A stretch of 64,000 bases of DNA, from NCBI GenBank assembly GCA_022841365.1, contig JALHRP010000010.1:2245-66244 (forward strand). The letters run 5' to 3'. Of the stretch, positions 17,400 to 26,619 are shown piece by piece (within the stretch, counting starts at the first letter, position 1; every line of letters starts with the position of its first letter). This DNA comes from Chitinophagaceae bacterium (GTDB taxonomy: Bacteria > Bacteroidota > Bacteroidia > Chitinophagales > Chitinophagaceae). The translations under genes were made by a program, and so were the position numbers. The notes beneath the pieces are model-generated. The model worked only from the letters and a program-made list of their open reading frames with translations. It was not told where the DNA came from and did no database searches.

Positions 17400-18500
17400 A
17401 TGAAACCTGTTCAAATTCTTTTCTCCTTCCTGTTTTTTATTGTTGCATTACAAGCCTGTAAAAAAGATCCGCCTGCAGATCCGGGCCCAACCGCACCAAC
17501 CAGCATGTATTATCCACCTGCAGGCAGTGCAGCATGGGAAACAGTTGATCCTGCACTCTATAACTGGAACACCTCATCACTCAATGATCTCTACACTTAC
17601 CTTGAATCAAAAAATACAAAGGGCTTTATCATTCTTAAAAACGGACGTGTTGCTGTAGAAAAATATTTTGGAACATTTACAGTTGACAGTCCCTGGTATT
17701 GGGCATCGGCCGGTAAAACACTCAGCGCTTTTTTAATGGGTATTGCACAACAGGAGGGGTTGGTCAATATCAACAATCCATCCAATCAATATTTGGGAAC
17801 AGGCTGGTCTTCTTTAACCGCAGCACAGGAAAATGCAATTACTGTAAAACATCATCTCAACATGACAACAGGTGTGGAAGATGATCAAAGCGGAACAGAT
17901 TGTACTGCGCCCGGCTGTTTTACATACAGAACAGCACCAAATACAAGATGGTCGTATAATAATGCAGCATATTATAAAGTGATTGATATTGTTGAACGGG
18001 CAACAGGAAAAACATACAATGCATACACTACGGAGAAAGTGTATAACAAAATTGGTATGAGTGGAATCTGGTTGCCCGGTAATGGAGGCAACGGAAAAAT
18101 TCATTACAGCACGCCAAGAAATATGGCAAGGTTCGGTTTGTTATTACTCAATAAAGGAAACTGGAACGGTACTGCTGTATTGAATGATCAGAATTATTTC
18201 AATGCCATGGTCAGCAGCTCTCAATCCATCAATCCTTCTTATGGTTTTCTTACATGGCTCAATGGAAAACCAACCCACATGCTGCCTGCAACTCAATTTG
18301 TATTCAATGGCAGTATTACTCCTAATGCACCTGCCGATATGTATGCATCACTGGGAAAGAACGATCAGAAAATATATGTCGTTCCATCTCAAAACATCGT
18401 TGTTATCCGCATGGGCAATGCATCCGGCACATCAGTATTTGCATTATCGAATTTTGATAATGAATTGTGGGGTAAATTAAAAACGCTTTTGAAGTACTGA
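17400..18500 (+). CDS. Serine hydrolase lipoprotein (beta-lactamase/class C fold)
   Basis: 366 residues. The lipobox LQAC gives a lipoprotein anchored at Cys20. The three penicillin-binding/beta-lactamase motifs are present: SAGK (SxxK, about residues 103-106), YNN (YxN, about 180-182) and a C-terminal LGKNDQ segment in place of KTG. It should therefore be an active acyl-serine enzyme (esterase, peptidase or beta-lactamase-like); the substrate is unknown. Its stop is immediately followed by that of the convergent paralogue at 18501. Confidence 0.87.
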   Translation: MKPVQILFSFLFFIVALQACKKDPPADPGPTAPTSMYYPPAGSAAWETVDPALYNWNTSSLNDLYTYLESKNTKGFIILKNGRVAVEKYFGTFTVDSPWYWASAGKTLSAFLMGIAQQEGLVNINNPSNQYLGTGWSSLTAAQENAITVKHHLNMTTGVEDDQSGTDCTAPGCFTYRTAPNTRWSYNNAAYYKVIDIVERATGKTYNAYTTEKVYNKIGMSGIWLPGNGGNGKIHYSTPRNMARFGLLLLNKGNWNGTAVLNDQNYFNAMVSSSQSINPSYGFLTWLNGKPTHMLPATQFVFNGSITPNAPADMYASLGKNDQKIYVVPSQNIVVIRMGNASGTSVFALSNFDNELWGKLKTLLKY

Positions 18501-19514
18501 TCATTTACAGTTGCTGCTGAATGCCGCATCAGTTGCTGATCTGAACTGATTATACAGTTCTCTCTTTTGAAGATCCTGTTCTTTTTTTGAAAGGAGTATA
18601 CAGGCATAACCTCTGCAAAAATCCATCCACACAAACGGACTGTTTTGTGAAACACAATTCACCGCTGTTCCATTGGTTGTTTCGAGCCAGTTACCCAATC
18701 CATAACTGAAGCCGGTCATAAACGGCGGTGTGTATTTATTGAGCGCAGTGCCTGTTTGTACTTTCATCATTTCTGCAACAGATGCTTCACTGATGATTTG
18801 TTTGCCATTGAACTTTCCTTTGTTGAGTAACATACTCATAAAGTTCATGTATTCTGTTGCAGTTGATTTGGCACCATCAAAAGGACTGATGGCTGAGGTG
18901 TAATTGCTGAAGGTTGTAAAGCGCATGTTGAGCGGACGGAAAAGTTTTTCCTGTATCAGCCGATCAAATTTTTTCTTTGTAATTACTTCCAGCACACGGC
19001 CCACAATGGCCGGCCCCATTTGATTGTATTGAAACCATAAACCGGGATTGGTAGCAATATCCCGTTTCTCTGCATAGAAATTCACTTCTTCTTCCAGTGT
19101 TGAAAAACTTTTACGTTGAAAAAGTTTGGCAGCACCTGCTTTATCGGCTTCAATACCGGTGGTATGGCTCAGGCAATGACGGATGGTGACATAACTCTTC
19201 ATCCATTTAGGAAAAATGGGTAAGTATTTTCCAACGTTATCATCTAAAGAAAGTTTGCCTTCATCTACCATCATCATCAGCAATGCCGCTGTTAACCACT
19301 GACTGCTTTCACCAAGAGGTGCCTGTACAGTTGGCCTGAAATCGCCCAGTGTTTTCTGATAAACAATTTTACCATCCTTATAAATCAGCAACGACTGATC
19401 ATCGCCCAATACTTTTTGATTGTTGAGCATCAGTTGCTCAACGGCAGAAAAATTCTGTGCATCAGAAAGATAAAAGGAGAAAAGGAAACAAACAGCGGGT
19501 ATCAACATCTTCAT
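18501..19514 (-). CDS. Serine hydrolase-fold protein with lost catalytic residues
   Basis: 337 residues, signal peptide MKMLIPAVCFLFSFYLSDAQ. The fold is plainly that of the class C beta-lactamase family and close to the protein encoded at 30480-31625 (shared WLTAAL, CLSHTTGI/CLSHLTGI). But where that paralogue has ASSSKWLTAAL, this one has GESSQWLTAAL, so both the nucleophile Ser and the Lys of SxxK are replaced (Glu and Gln). The YxN motif reads YNQ instead of YSN. It is probably a non-catalytic binding protein. The frame is intact, so it is not a simple decayed gene. Confidence 0.85.
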   Translation of the reverse strand: MKMLIPAVCFLFSFYLSDAQNFSAVEQLMLNNQKVLGDDQSLLIYKDGKIVYQKTLGDFRPTVQAPLGESSQWLTAALLMMMVDEGKLSLDDNVGKYLPIFPKWMKSYVTIRHCLSHTTGIEADKAGAAKLFQRKSFSTLEEEVNFYAEKRDIATNPGLWFQYNQMGPAIVGRVLEVITKKKFDRLIQEKLFRPLNMRFTTFSNYTSAISPFDGAKSTATEYMNFMSMLLNKGKFNGKQIISEASVAEMMKVQTGTALNKYTPPFMTGFSYGLGNWLETTNGTAVNCVSQNSPFVWMDFCRGYACILLSKKEQDLQKRELYNQFRSATDAAFSSNCK

Positions 19515-19622
19515 ACAGCATATTTTTATGCCTTAAAGATATTTGAAAAGATGATGCTCACATCAACCTCTCTCATACATTAACAAGTTTGTATGCTGAT
19601 ACTGTTGTAAAAGAAGAATGAA

Positions 19623-21233
19623 TTAGTTCTTCAGGATTTTAAATTCAACTCTTCTGTTCAGTTGTCTTCCTTCATCACTATCATTCGTAGCTACAGGTTT
19701 TGTTTCACCATAGCCGTGATGTACAATCCGGTGCGGAGCGATGCCCTGCGAAATAATATAGTTCATGGCCGAACGGGCACGGTTATCACTCAGCTTCATA
19801 TTGTATTCATCCGATCCTTTTGCATCGGTATGGGCACTCAATTCAATTTCAATGGCAGGATTTTCTTTGAGTAGTGTTACTACACGACCCAGTTCAATAA
19901 ACGATTCCGGACGGAGATCCCATTTGTCAAAATCAAAAAATACATTATTGAGTCGTACCACCTGTCCCACTTCAATGGGTACCAGATACAAATCTTTGTG
20001 AATGGTTTTATTACCTGCTTTTACCAGTGAGTCCAGATTAAAATTTTCTGATTGTGCAAAAAAGTGATTGGCTGTTGCACGGATTAGATAATTCTTATCA
20101 TACGGCAATGTTATCTGGAAAGCACCATCGCCCGGACTGGATAAACCGTTACCTGCCAACACACCATCGGGCAGAGTTTCATAAATTAAACTGGCGCTGA
20201 TGGGTTGTTTTGTTTTTGCATTGTACACATTGCCTGTTACCACTACAACAGGATCGGGTTTTTCTATTTCCAGTAACTTCACTCTTACAATATCGCTTTT
20301 GCCAAGTGATTGAAAGCTGCTGGTTAAGTAAGCATATTCACCTCCTGCATCCAAAGTAAAAAACGCATCGAAATCGGGTGTGTTAATCGGTTCGCCAAGA
20401 TTAACGGGATCACTCCATTTGATCCAAGTGTTGTCTAAACGTTTTGTCAACCAGATATCCTGATCGCCCAAACCACCGGGCCGGTCGCTGCTGAAATAAA
20501 GTGTAACGCCATCGGCTGCGAGGTAAGGCGTCATTTGATTAAAGCCGGGGAGGTTAATTTTTTTACCAATGCTTTTCGGTTCGGTCCATGTGCCATCGCC
20601 AACAGGAAAGCAAACATAAATGTTGTTTATATAACTTTTCGGTTTATCGCTCATGTAGAGCAGCAGGGCCTGTCCGTCGTTCGACATGGCAGCACCCGAT
20701 TGAAAACCACGATCGTATTTGAGATAGTTTTTTATTTTCAGCATTTGAGGTTTGCTCCATCTGCCATCAGGGTTCATGCTGCTCATGCTTACTCCATTGC
20801 CGTAATAATCACCATTGATAAATGCATTGCGTAACAGGATCCTATTTTTATCGGGTGATATCCAGTACACCGCATTGTAGTTTGCAGTGTTAAACGGAAA
20901 GCCTAAATGAACGGCATCGGTCCATTTACCAGTTGCAGTATCTCTTACAGAGTACCAGATGTCCTGCGAATTATTTACTTCGTGTACATGCGAATTATCG
21001 GGATGTGCTTCACAAATAAAAAACAACAGATTGCCATCAGCAGAAATGGTAGGTCTTAATTCTGCCAATTCAGAATTTACACGAAAGCCGAGATTTTCTA
21101 TTTTAATAATGGTAGAACCAGTAATGATTTTTTCTTTTTGCTCAGTGAGCTTTACAGATGTATCGGCAGAGGGCTGTGCAACCGCAACATAAAAAACTGC
21201 TACACAAACGAAACAGCAAAATATACTTTTCAC
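19623..21233 (-). CDS. OmpA-family protein with PD40 propeller repeats
   Basis: 536 residues. Signal peptide to about residue 19. The first ~300 residues carry PD40/WD40-like blades (LRPTISADGNLLFFIC, MTPYLAADGVTLYFSSDRPGGLGDQDIWLTKR, split), then a carboxypeptidase-regulatory-like segment (VTGNVYNAKTKQPISASL, near 330), then a C-terminal OmpA domain (~425-536: FDFDKWDLRPESF, LSAHTDAKGSDEYNMKLS, DNRARSAMNYI, NRRVEF) that binds peptidoglycan. It anchors the outer membrane to the wall; in gliding and T9SS systems relatives act in motility complexes, but nothing here proves that. Starts with GTG. Confidence 0.9.
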   Translation of the reverse strand: MKSIFCCFVCVAVFYVAVAQPSADTSVKLTEQKEKIITGSTIIKIENLGFRVNSELAELRPTISADGNLLFFICEAHPDNSHVHEVNNSQDIWYSVRDTATGKWTDAVHLGFPFNTANYNAVYWISPDKNRILLRNAFINGDYYGNGVSMSSMNPDGRWSKPQMLKIKNYLKYDRGFQSGAAMSNDGQALLLYMSDKPKSYINNIYVCFPVGDGTWTEPKSIGKKINLPGFNQMTPYLAADGVTLYFSSDRPGGLGDQDIWLTKRLDNTWIKWSDPVNLGEPINTPDFDAFFTLDAGGEYAYLTSSFQSLGKSDIVRVKLLEIEKPDPVVVVTGNVYNAKTKQPISASLIYETLPDGVLAGNGLSSPGDGAFQITLPYDKNYLIRATANHFFAQSENFNLDSLVKAGNKTIHKDLYLVPIEVGQVVRLNNVFFDFDKWDLRPESFIELGRVVTLLKENPAIEIELSAHTDAKGSDEYNMKLSDNRARSAMNYIISQGIAPHRIVHHGYGETKPVATNDSDEGRQLNRRVEFKILKN

Positions 21234-21249
21234 AAGGATGGATTTGCAA

Positions 21250-21257
21250 CAAAAATA
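21250..21257 (-). promoter_or_regulatory. -7 promoter box (TATTTTTG)
   Basis: An exact TAnnTTTG match on the minus strand, 16 nt before the GTG start of the OmpA/PD40 gene. Confidence 0.45.
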
Positions 21258-21361
21258 AGACTTAAAGGGCCTTGATAAAATAGTAAATTAACGATGGTTG
21301 TTCAGTAGATTGTGAAGGAGGTCATGTTGGTGAAAGAGTTCATGTAGATTAACTTTACAAT

Positions 21362-22138
21362 ATGTGTTACTACAATGGTTGCCGGGTAAACCGGGCGGAA
21401 TACATACGTTTGATGGCGATTGAAAAAGAAATTAAACAGCTTTCTTTTTTAAACAGACCTGTGCAGAACGGTTTTGACTTCAAAGACTGGCCTGTGCTGG
21501 TGCCCACCCATAACGGAACCGATGTTGATCTGCAGTTAATGCATTGGGAATATATTCCTGAAACGATCCATGATGCAGATGAGTTGAAAGCAGCACGTAA
21601 GAAATTTACCTGGCTCAATGCCAAAGGCGAACATATTTTGTTGAACGAAAAAGGCAGGGCATCTATGTTTCGTGAAGGTGCGATGAAAGGCCGGGTGCTG
21701 GCACTTTCAACAGGTTTTTTTGAGTGGAGACATATCCCCAAAACAGGAAAACGAGGACAGCCTTTGAAAGAAACTGAAAAGATTCCTTACTTCATCAGCA
21801 TTGAAAACGATGTTGAATATTTTTTTATGGCAGGGGTGTCCCGTGTATGGCATAACATTGAGAGAGATGAGAAGGCAGCAACCTTTGCCGTGCTTACAAC
21901 CAATGCCACAGGTCCTATGCTGACCATACACAATACCAAAAAACGCATGCCGGTTATTTTACCGCCTGAGTTGGCATTGGAATGGATACAAAAGGATTTA
22001 TCTGAAGAAAGGATAGCCGAATTGGCAACTTATCAATACGATACTTCAAAAATAAAAGCATGGCCTGTTGCTAAAAATTTTCTTACAGCAGATGATCCAA
22101 CAAAACCATTTCATTACGAACAAGTGCCTGCGTTATGA
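21362..22138 (+). CDS. SRAP-family abasic-site protein (YedK/HMCES)
   Basis: 258 residues, a little longer than E. coli YedK. Members form a covalent thiazolidine crosslink through Cys2 with abasic sites in single-stranded DNA, shielding them at forks. Seen: MCYYNGCR (Cys2 exposed after Met removal), STGFFEW with the catalytic Glu near residue 121, and TIHNTKKRMPVILPPE with the conserved His and RMP near 190-200. An unusual insert (about residues 20-60) lengthens the N-terminal half. The downstream gene overlaps by 4 nt (ATGA). Confidence 0.92.
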   Translation: MCYYNGCRVNRAEYIRLMAIEKEIKQLSFLNRPVQNGFDFKDWPVLVPTHNGTDVDLQLMHWEYIPETIHDADELKAARKKFTWLNAKGEHILLNEKGRASMFREGAMKGRVLALSTGFFEWRHIPKTGKRGQPLKETEKIPYFISIENDVEYFFMAGVSRVWHNIERDEKAATFAVLTTNATGPMLTIHNTKKRMPVILPPELALEWIQKDLSEERIAELATYQYDTSKIKAWPVAKNFLTADDPTKPFHYEQVPAL

Positions 22139-22446
22139 AAATGGATGTAACGTTTCATATCACGGTTGATACAAAAACAAAAGGCCGGTTCAGGATGAAG
22201 GGTGAGCACTATTACAGCAGCCCGCAGGTAGAACGTTTTAAAATTAACGGCGTAAATAACCGGTTTATTTTAATGGAAAAACGGCTCCGGTTAAAACGAC
22301 AGCCGTGGAAAGTAACAAAAGTTGATGTGCCTGCAAGTAATATACAGGAAGCAGCCATGGCACTACATGATATGCAGGATGCCATTGATCAATACCTGAA
22401 AAGAAAAGGAGGAGAAACAGAAGGGCATGTGTTAAATAAGAAATAA
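22135..22446 (+). CDS. Small protein of unknown function, coupled to the SRAP gene
   Basis: 103 residues, no signal peptide, strongly basic with beta-like strands (VTFHITVDTKTKGRF, RFILMEKRLRLKRQPWKVTKV) followed by a helix (EAAMALHDMQDAIDQYLKRK). The ATGA overlap with the SRAP gene points to translational coupling and a common role, perhaps in DNA handling, but no family was recognised and this is a guess from context. Confidence 0.7.
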   Translation: MKMDVTFHITVDTKTKGRFRMKGEHYYSSPQVERFKINGVNNRFILMEKRLRLKRQPWKVTKVDVPASNIQEAAMALHDMQDAIDQYLKRKGGETEGHVLNKK

Positions 22447-22502
22447 TGAATGAGCTGTTTGTCCGTTTTTGCAAGAGCAGATATTAAGATGCAGGTTTTT
22501 TG

Positions 22503-23342
22503 TCAGTTTACTTTAAAGTGTTTTTCTAAAAATGCAAATACAACATCAAAGCGTTGCAATGGTGACCCATGACCACCTTCTGTAACAACATGTTCATGTG
22601 CAAACTTAAATTGATGTGCTTTTAACCGGGCCATCATTTTATTGCACATGTCTACGCCGGGTATATGATCGTCTTGTGTGGCAGACATCAATAACACAGG
22701 TCCGTTTATTTTTTCTACCCGAATCAGTGCTTTTTTCTCAGCAATGCTGTCTTTCAGCATGGCTGTAAACGTTCCCCGTAAATCACGTTTCATTAAAAAG
22801 GGGACGGCTTCATCATTTACAGGCACAAACGGAAGTTCTTTGTTATTGAATGTCCAGGCCGATGTTGTGAAATGACTGGTATGCCCCGGAAATGCTACAT
22901 GACTTGGAACAATAGCAACCACGCATGTAATGTCTTTAAAATAAGAACCAATCAATAATGCTAAATCAGCACCTCTTGAACCTCCGATGATGGCAATCCT
23001 GCGCCGGTTAATTTGTTTGTTTTTTGCAGCTGTAAGAATAGCATCATGCACCTGATTGATAGAAATTTTATTGAGTGTATCGGGTGTGCCTTTACCTCCA
23101 AAATATCCAATAGCTAAAAAGGCATAACCCTTTGCTATCAATTCATCTCTTGTTTTTTTCCAGTAGTCACTGTCCCATGCATTTCCACCCTCTGAGCCGC
23201 CGAGACCAACGATCAGCGGTTGATTGTTTCCTGCACCCAGGTACAACCGGCTGTCTACATTTGGGGTAGATAGTTTTGTTTGTGCAAATGAAACTGTGGC
23301 TGTTACAAAAAGAAGAAGGGCTAATGATGTGATGAAACGCAT
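22503..23342 (-). CDS. Exported alpha/beta hydrolase (BAAT C-terminal / acyl-CoA thioester hydrolase-like)
   Basis: 279 residues. Signal peptide to about residue 20 (VSFAQ). The alpha/beta hydrolase fold shows an oxyanion region (GLGGSEGGNAWD, near 46) and the nucleophile elbow GGSRGADLALLIGSYF (near 120-135; the family has Ser or Cys here). A candidate acid is in MSATQDDHIPG near 220 and a candidate His in VVTEGGHGSP near 260. Likely an esterase of unknown substrate. It is next to, and on the same strand as, the Crp-like regulator. Confidence 0.85.
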   Translation of the reverse strand: MRFITSLALLLFVTATVSFAQTKLSTPNVDSRLYLGAGNNQPLIVGLGGSEGGNAWDSDYWKKTRDELIAKGYAFLAIGYFGGKGTPDTLNKISINQVHDAILTAAKNKQINRRRIAIIGGSRGADLALLIGSYFKDITCVVAIVPSHVAFPGHTSHFTTSAWTFNNKELPFVPVNDEAVPFLMKRDLRGTFTAMLKDSIAEKKALIRVEKINGPVLLMSATQDDHIPGVDMCNKMMARLKAHQFKFAHEHVVTEGGHGSPLQRFDVVFAFLEKHFKVN

Positions 23343-23405
23343 GGAAATATTTTTTGCAAAACTCAGGATGTTCGGTTGAATAATTTTTGATCTGTATCAA
23401 AAAAA

Positions 23406-23975
23406 TCATTTACCGGCTCTTATCCTGCTTAAGGTTTCCTGTGTAATGCCGAGATAGCTGGCAATCATACCTAAAGGAATACGATGATAGATGTCGTGAT
23501 AGGTTTCACAAAAGTGGGTATACTTTTCTCTGGCGGTTGTAAAACGCATGGAAGTAATCCGCTCCAGAAAATGCCCCACCATACTGCCCATTGATAAACG
23601 GGCATAGCGTTCCATTTCAGGAAAATGATTAAACAGGAAAACAAGATCCTGCACATGCAGCGTAAAAACGGTTGTGTCTTCTATGGCATCAATGTAATAG
23701 ATGTCTGCCTTTTGCTGCATAAAACTGCGGGGGGAGTTCACCCATTCTTTTTCACAACAGAAATATTCACTCACTTCTTTGCCGTCTTTTAGAAAGTAGA
23801 GGCGCAAAAGTCCAGCTTGAATAAAATAACTGTGCGTACAGATTTTATTGGCATCGTGGAGCAGATGACCTTTTTTAAATGTTTGATGTTTCACTCTGTT
23901 GCTGATTTCTGAGCTTAAATCATCACTCAAAGTAATGTATTGCGAAAAATGATGGAGCAGTGCAGTCATACGCAA
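23406..23975 (-). CDS. Crp/Fnr-family transcription regulator
   Basis: 189 residues. The cyclic-nucleotide-binding-like jelly roll covers residues ~10-125 (FKKGHLLHDANKICTHSYFIQAGLLRLYF, split) and lacks the phosphate-binding Arg set of true CRP, so its ligand is unknown. The C-terminal winged helix-turn-helix (IPLGMIASYLGITQETLSRIR, ~166-186) ends the protein without the usual extra wing, as is common in the short Bacteroidota members. It may control the hydrolase 60 nt downstream. Confidence 0.88.
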   Translation of the reverse strand: MRMTALLHHFSQYITLSDDLSSEISNRVKHQTFKKGHLLHDANKICTHSYFIQAGLLRLYFLKDGKEVSEYFCCEKEWVNSPRSFMQQKADIYYIDAIEDTTVFTLHVQDLVFLFNHFPEMERYARLSMGSMVGHFLERITSMRFTTAREKYTHFCETYHDIYHRIPLGMIASYLGITQETLSRIRAGK

Positions 23976-24072
23976 ACTTAAGAAATGATTGTTGCGGTAT
24001 GGCAGGAAGGAAAACGAAGTTATACCTGCTGATTTTTTTGAATCGTATCAGTTGCGATGGACCCGCCATTGT

Positions 24073-24294
24073 TTATTCAGCTGCCGGAGATTCATCAGCA
24101 AATGAATTGTTATGGTTAATTTCTATTGCTCCATGTTTTAACTGATGTTTGATGAGCAGTTTTGTATAATGCCTGTTGCGGCGTTCTTTTTTAGCACCAG
24201 CTCTTTTATCGTTGCGCTTGTCTTTTACAATATGATCCAGTTCATTGAGCTGATCCGGTTCCTTTATATCGTTCATGGAAGTTCTTTTTGGCAT
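24073..24294 (-). CDS. Small highly charged protein (73 aa)
   Basis: 73 residues, very rich in Lys, Arg, Asp and Glu (KDKRNDKRAGAKKERRNRHYTK in the centre, split) with an acidic tail. No membrane helix or signal. It lies on the same strand as, and 71 nt after, the small zinc-ribbon gene. No family recognised. The composition would suit a nucleic-acid-binding protein, but that is only a guess. Confidence 0.5.
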   Translation of the reverse strand: MPKRTSMNDIKEPDQLNELDHIVKDKRNDKRAGAKKERRNRHYTKLLIKHQLKHGAIEINHNNSFADESPAAE

Positions 24295-24365
24295 ACAACT
24301 TTCGGTTACAGTTTTCTGATAATGGAGTGGACGATCGTACGATGACTTTGTTTTGATTAAATACC

Positions 24366-24533
24366 TTAATGCCGCTCACCTTTCCATGTGCCGCCATATC
24401 GGTAAGCCGGTTCTGTTTTCACCTTATTACAACAATGGGTACAAACAAAGATCCAGGTTTTACCTTTTGTGATTTGCACTCTGTAAAGGGTGGTCTCTTC
24501 TTTTTTACACAGGGCACAATTTTTCGTTTTCAT
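24366..24533 (-). CDS. Small zinc-ribbon-like protein (55 aa)
   Basis: A short gene: ATG at 24533, stop TAA at 24366-24368. The 55 residues contain two Cys pairs, CALC (residues 6-9) and CTHC (31-34, followed by another Cys), with the spacing of a small zinc ribbon, and end in a conserved-looking RYGGTWKGERH tail. No signal peptide. The protein probably binds zinc in the cytoplasm; the role is unknown. The two regularly spaced CxxC pairs argue that this is a real gene. Confidence 0.65.
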   Translation of the reverse strand: MKTKNCALCKKEETTLYRVQITKGKTWIFVCTHCCNKVKTEPAYRYGGTWKGERH

Positions 24534-24647
24534 CCTCTTGACGATTCGTTTATTCTGTTTGTAAAACGAATCAGCAGCAACAAAGTTTAAAAGGGGAAAT
24601 GAAGTTTATTCCGGTCTGTTTACTTGTACAGATTTCGGAACAATTTT

Positions 24648-24703
24648 TACTTGCGAAGGTCTATGACCTGTTAATTGCCGTTACTTGTATTGCAGCAAAC
24701 TGC
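24648..24703. repeat. REP-like repeat, fragment D
   Basis: A diverged and shortened copy of the intergenic repeat at 26620: ttgcg-aaggt..acctgt followed by attgccgttacttgt and ttgca. It contains the same small palindrome (AGGT/ACCT). It lies just after the stop of the M23 peptidase gene. Confidence 0.5.
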
Positions 24704-24704
24704 A

Positions 24705-25517
24705 TTATGCTCTTCTTCTTCTGAAATATTTAAAACCACGCTCCGGTATAACTATTTTCTGGCCAACCTGAAATTTTGTTGGCAGCGATTCTTTTCCATT
24801 CATGGTTAAACCATATACCCAGAAATGCAGATGTGGTACAGTTGAATAACCGGTATTGCCGCTTTTTGCAATGAGCTGTCCCTGTTCTACAAAATCACCA
24901 ATCTTCACCGTTGCGCTGTTTTGCTGGAGATGTAAATACTCAGCAACTGTACCGTCGTTATGATAAATCACAATCAGATTATTGAAATCTGCACATTCCG
25001 GTTGCCTGCACGATTGCCAGTTATGCTGAACAACATTGGCAACCCGTCCTGCTCTTGCAGCGTATACGGGTGTGCCTTCGGGCATCAGGAAATCCAGTGC
25101 CCTGACCGTTTGATGCGAAAACGAACCGAAGTATCCCTGCGATACGGCATAGGCAGAATCAATGGCATAAGGAAGTTCATAAACAAATGAAGTGTCATAA
25201 TTTTTAGCACGTGCATCTCCATAATTCCATATGTACTTATACTTGTAACGGTAAGCTGCATTGGAAGATCTGTACAGTGTCATCAATTGAACCCTTGACG
25301 TATTGGCCGGTACAATAAGAAAACTGTTGGGCGTGTACGAATAATGCATGTTTTCTGTTTCGAACGTAAATGAAACCGATAACGGACAAATGGTTTTGTT
25401 TTCTGCATACAGTGTTACAAATCCATTGCCTTTTTCGGCGGTAATTGTTAAGGGAGACTGGCTGTACGTTGCGTCATATGCACACAGTAAAAAAAGAAGA
25501 ACGCTTATTGTTTTCAT
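24705..25517 (-). CDS. M23-family metallopeptidase
   Basis: 270 residues. Signal peptide MKTISVLLFLLCAYDATYSQ. An N-terminal beta domain (~20-125) precedes the M23 (LytM) domain: HQTVRALDFLMPEGTPVYAARAGRV (first zinc ligands His and Asp, near 134-141) and HLHFWVYG (HxH, near 228-230). Such enzymes cut peptide crosslinks in peptidoglycan outside the cytoplasm. All zinc ligands are present, so it should be active. The 319 nt upstream (25518-25836) show no feature that I can support. Confidence 0.9.
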   Translation of the reverse strand: MKTISVLLFLLCAYDATYSQSPLTITAEKGNGFVTLYAENKTICPLSVSFTFETENMHYSYTPNSFLIVPANTSRVQLMTLYRSSNAAYRYKYKYIWNYGDARAKNYDTSFVYELPYAIDSAYAVSQGYFGSFSHQTVRALDFLMPEGTPVYAARAGRVANVVQHNWQSCRQPECADFNNLIVIYHNDGTVAEYLHLQQNSATVKIGDFVEQGQLIAKSGNTGYSTVPHLHFWVYGLTMNGKESLPTKFQVGQKIVIPERGFKYFRRRRA

Positions 25518-25836
25518 AATGCTAAAATGGCAATTTAAAAGAAATCATTATTTCTTCCAATACCAAAAAAGGAGTAATCGAATAGATTTATGCATGTTTG
25601 TATTCTGCATCAAAAGGTTGGTTGCACCAGACCCGGGGCCGACGAAAAGCTGCACCGGAAAGACGTATGTAACGGGTGGGTATTATTTCAAACCGGTATA
25701 ATAAGCAGCAAGCCATCGTTGTGGTTGTTCACCAAAGACATTGATCGTTAGTTGCTGAAGCTGCCTGCTGTTGGTCATAAGACATAACAGCGGCAAAAAG
25801 TCAGGGATTTATTACAGAGGTAGAAAATCGTTTTTT

Positions 25837-26562
25837 CTATTCTTCAAATCCGGATTTTTTTATGAGCGAAGCAAAACCATTTTGATATAAAAATGAAATT
25901 CTTGATTTTGGCCGGGCCTTGCTTTGCTCTTTCAGCAATTGATGCATTGCCGATTTAAAGTGTTGTCTGGGATATGCTGTAATGGTCTTTTCAATAAATG
26001 AAGTTTCAAATCGTTGTAAGTCACGGCCAATAACGTCCACAGCTGCTCCTTTATTCAGCATGTACGCTTCCGGTAAGTGAACAGGTACCTTTATGTTTAA
26101 GTGCAGTGCAATGGCATCCTGAATCCGTTTTATTTTATCTTTCTCTACATGCTTAGTCTCAAGAAAGCTGCCCGCTTCAACAGCACCTTCAACGGCAAAG
26201 CAGTTGCAATTGGTATGTTTAAACTGATGATTTTTTGTAAGACCAACATCGTGTAATAAAGAAGCTATAGCAAACAGTTCCTGATCAAAAGGAAGGTTTT
26301 CGTTCCGGCCGATGACATAACCAAATACATAGGTCCGGTAACAATGGTTCATTAAAAAGTCCTGATGGGTATCTTTTATAAATTCGATGGTTTGATTGAT
26401 TAATGTTGAATCGGGAATCCTGAAATCACTTTCGGAATATGTAAATCTGTTGGTGTTTTTAGAACCTCTTCTTGCTCTGATAGCTTGCCAGGCAAAGTAT
26501 AATTTTGCAATGGTATTTAAATTGCCCTGCGTTTTTAATCCCCAGTTGAAGTCGCCTGTCAT
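25837..26562 (-). CDS. HD-domain phosphohydrolase
   Basis: 241 residues, no signal peptide. HD superfamily metal site: first His in NHCYRTYVFG (about residue 77), the HD pair in ASLLHDVGLTK (about 109-110) and a later Asp in RIQDAIALHLN (about 159). These enzymes hydrolyse phosphate esters of nucleotides or cyclic nucleotides; this group is close to the predicted cyanamide hydratase/HD families and the substrate is uncertain. Cytoplasmic. Confidence 0.87.
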   Translation of the reverse strand: MTGDFNWGLKTQGNLNTIAKLYFAWQAIRARRGSKNTNRFTYSESDFRIPDSTLINQTIEFIKDTHQDFLMNHCYRTYVFGYVIGRNENLPFDQELFAIASLLHDVGLTKNHQFKHTNCNCFAVEGAVEAGSFLETKHVEKDKIKRIQDAIALHLNIKVPVHLPEAYMLNKGAAVDVIGRDLQRFETSFIEKTITAYPRQHFKSAMHQLLKEQSKARPKSRISFLYQNGFASLIKKSGFEE

Positions 26563-26619
26563 AGTTGGATGGGTTTTGTGATTCTTCTATCATATCAATT
26601 ATTGGCTCATCTCACACAT

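Noticed and set aside
25518-25836. A 319-nt gap, with a short segment like GGTTGcACCAGAC also seen near 26832
   Set aside because: The likeness covers about 15 bases only; no gene or RNA could be supported.
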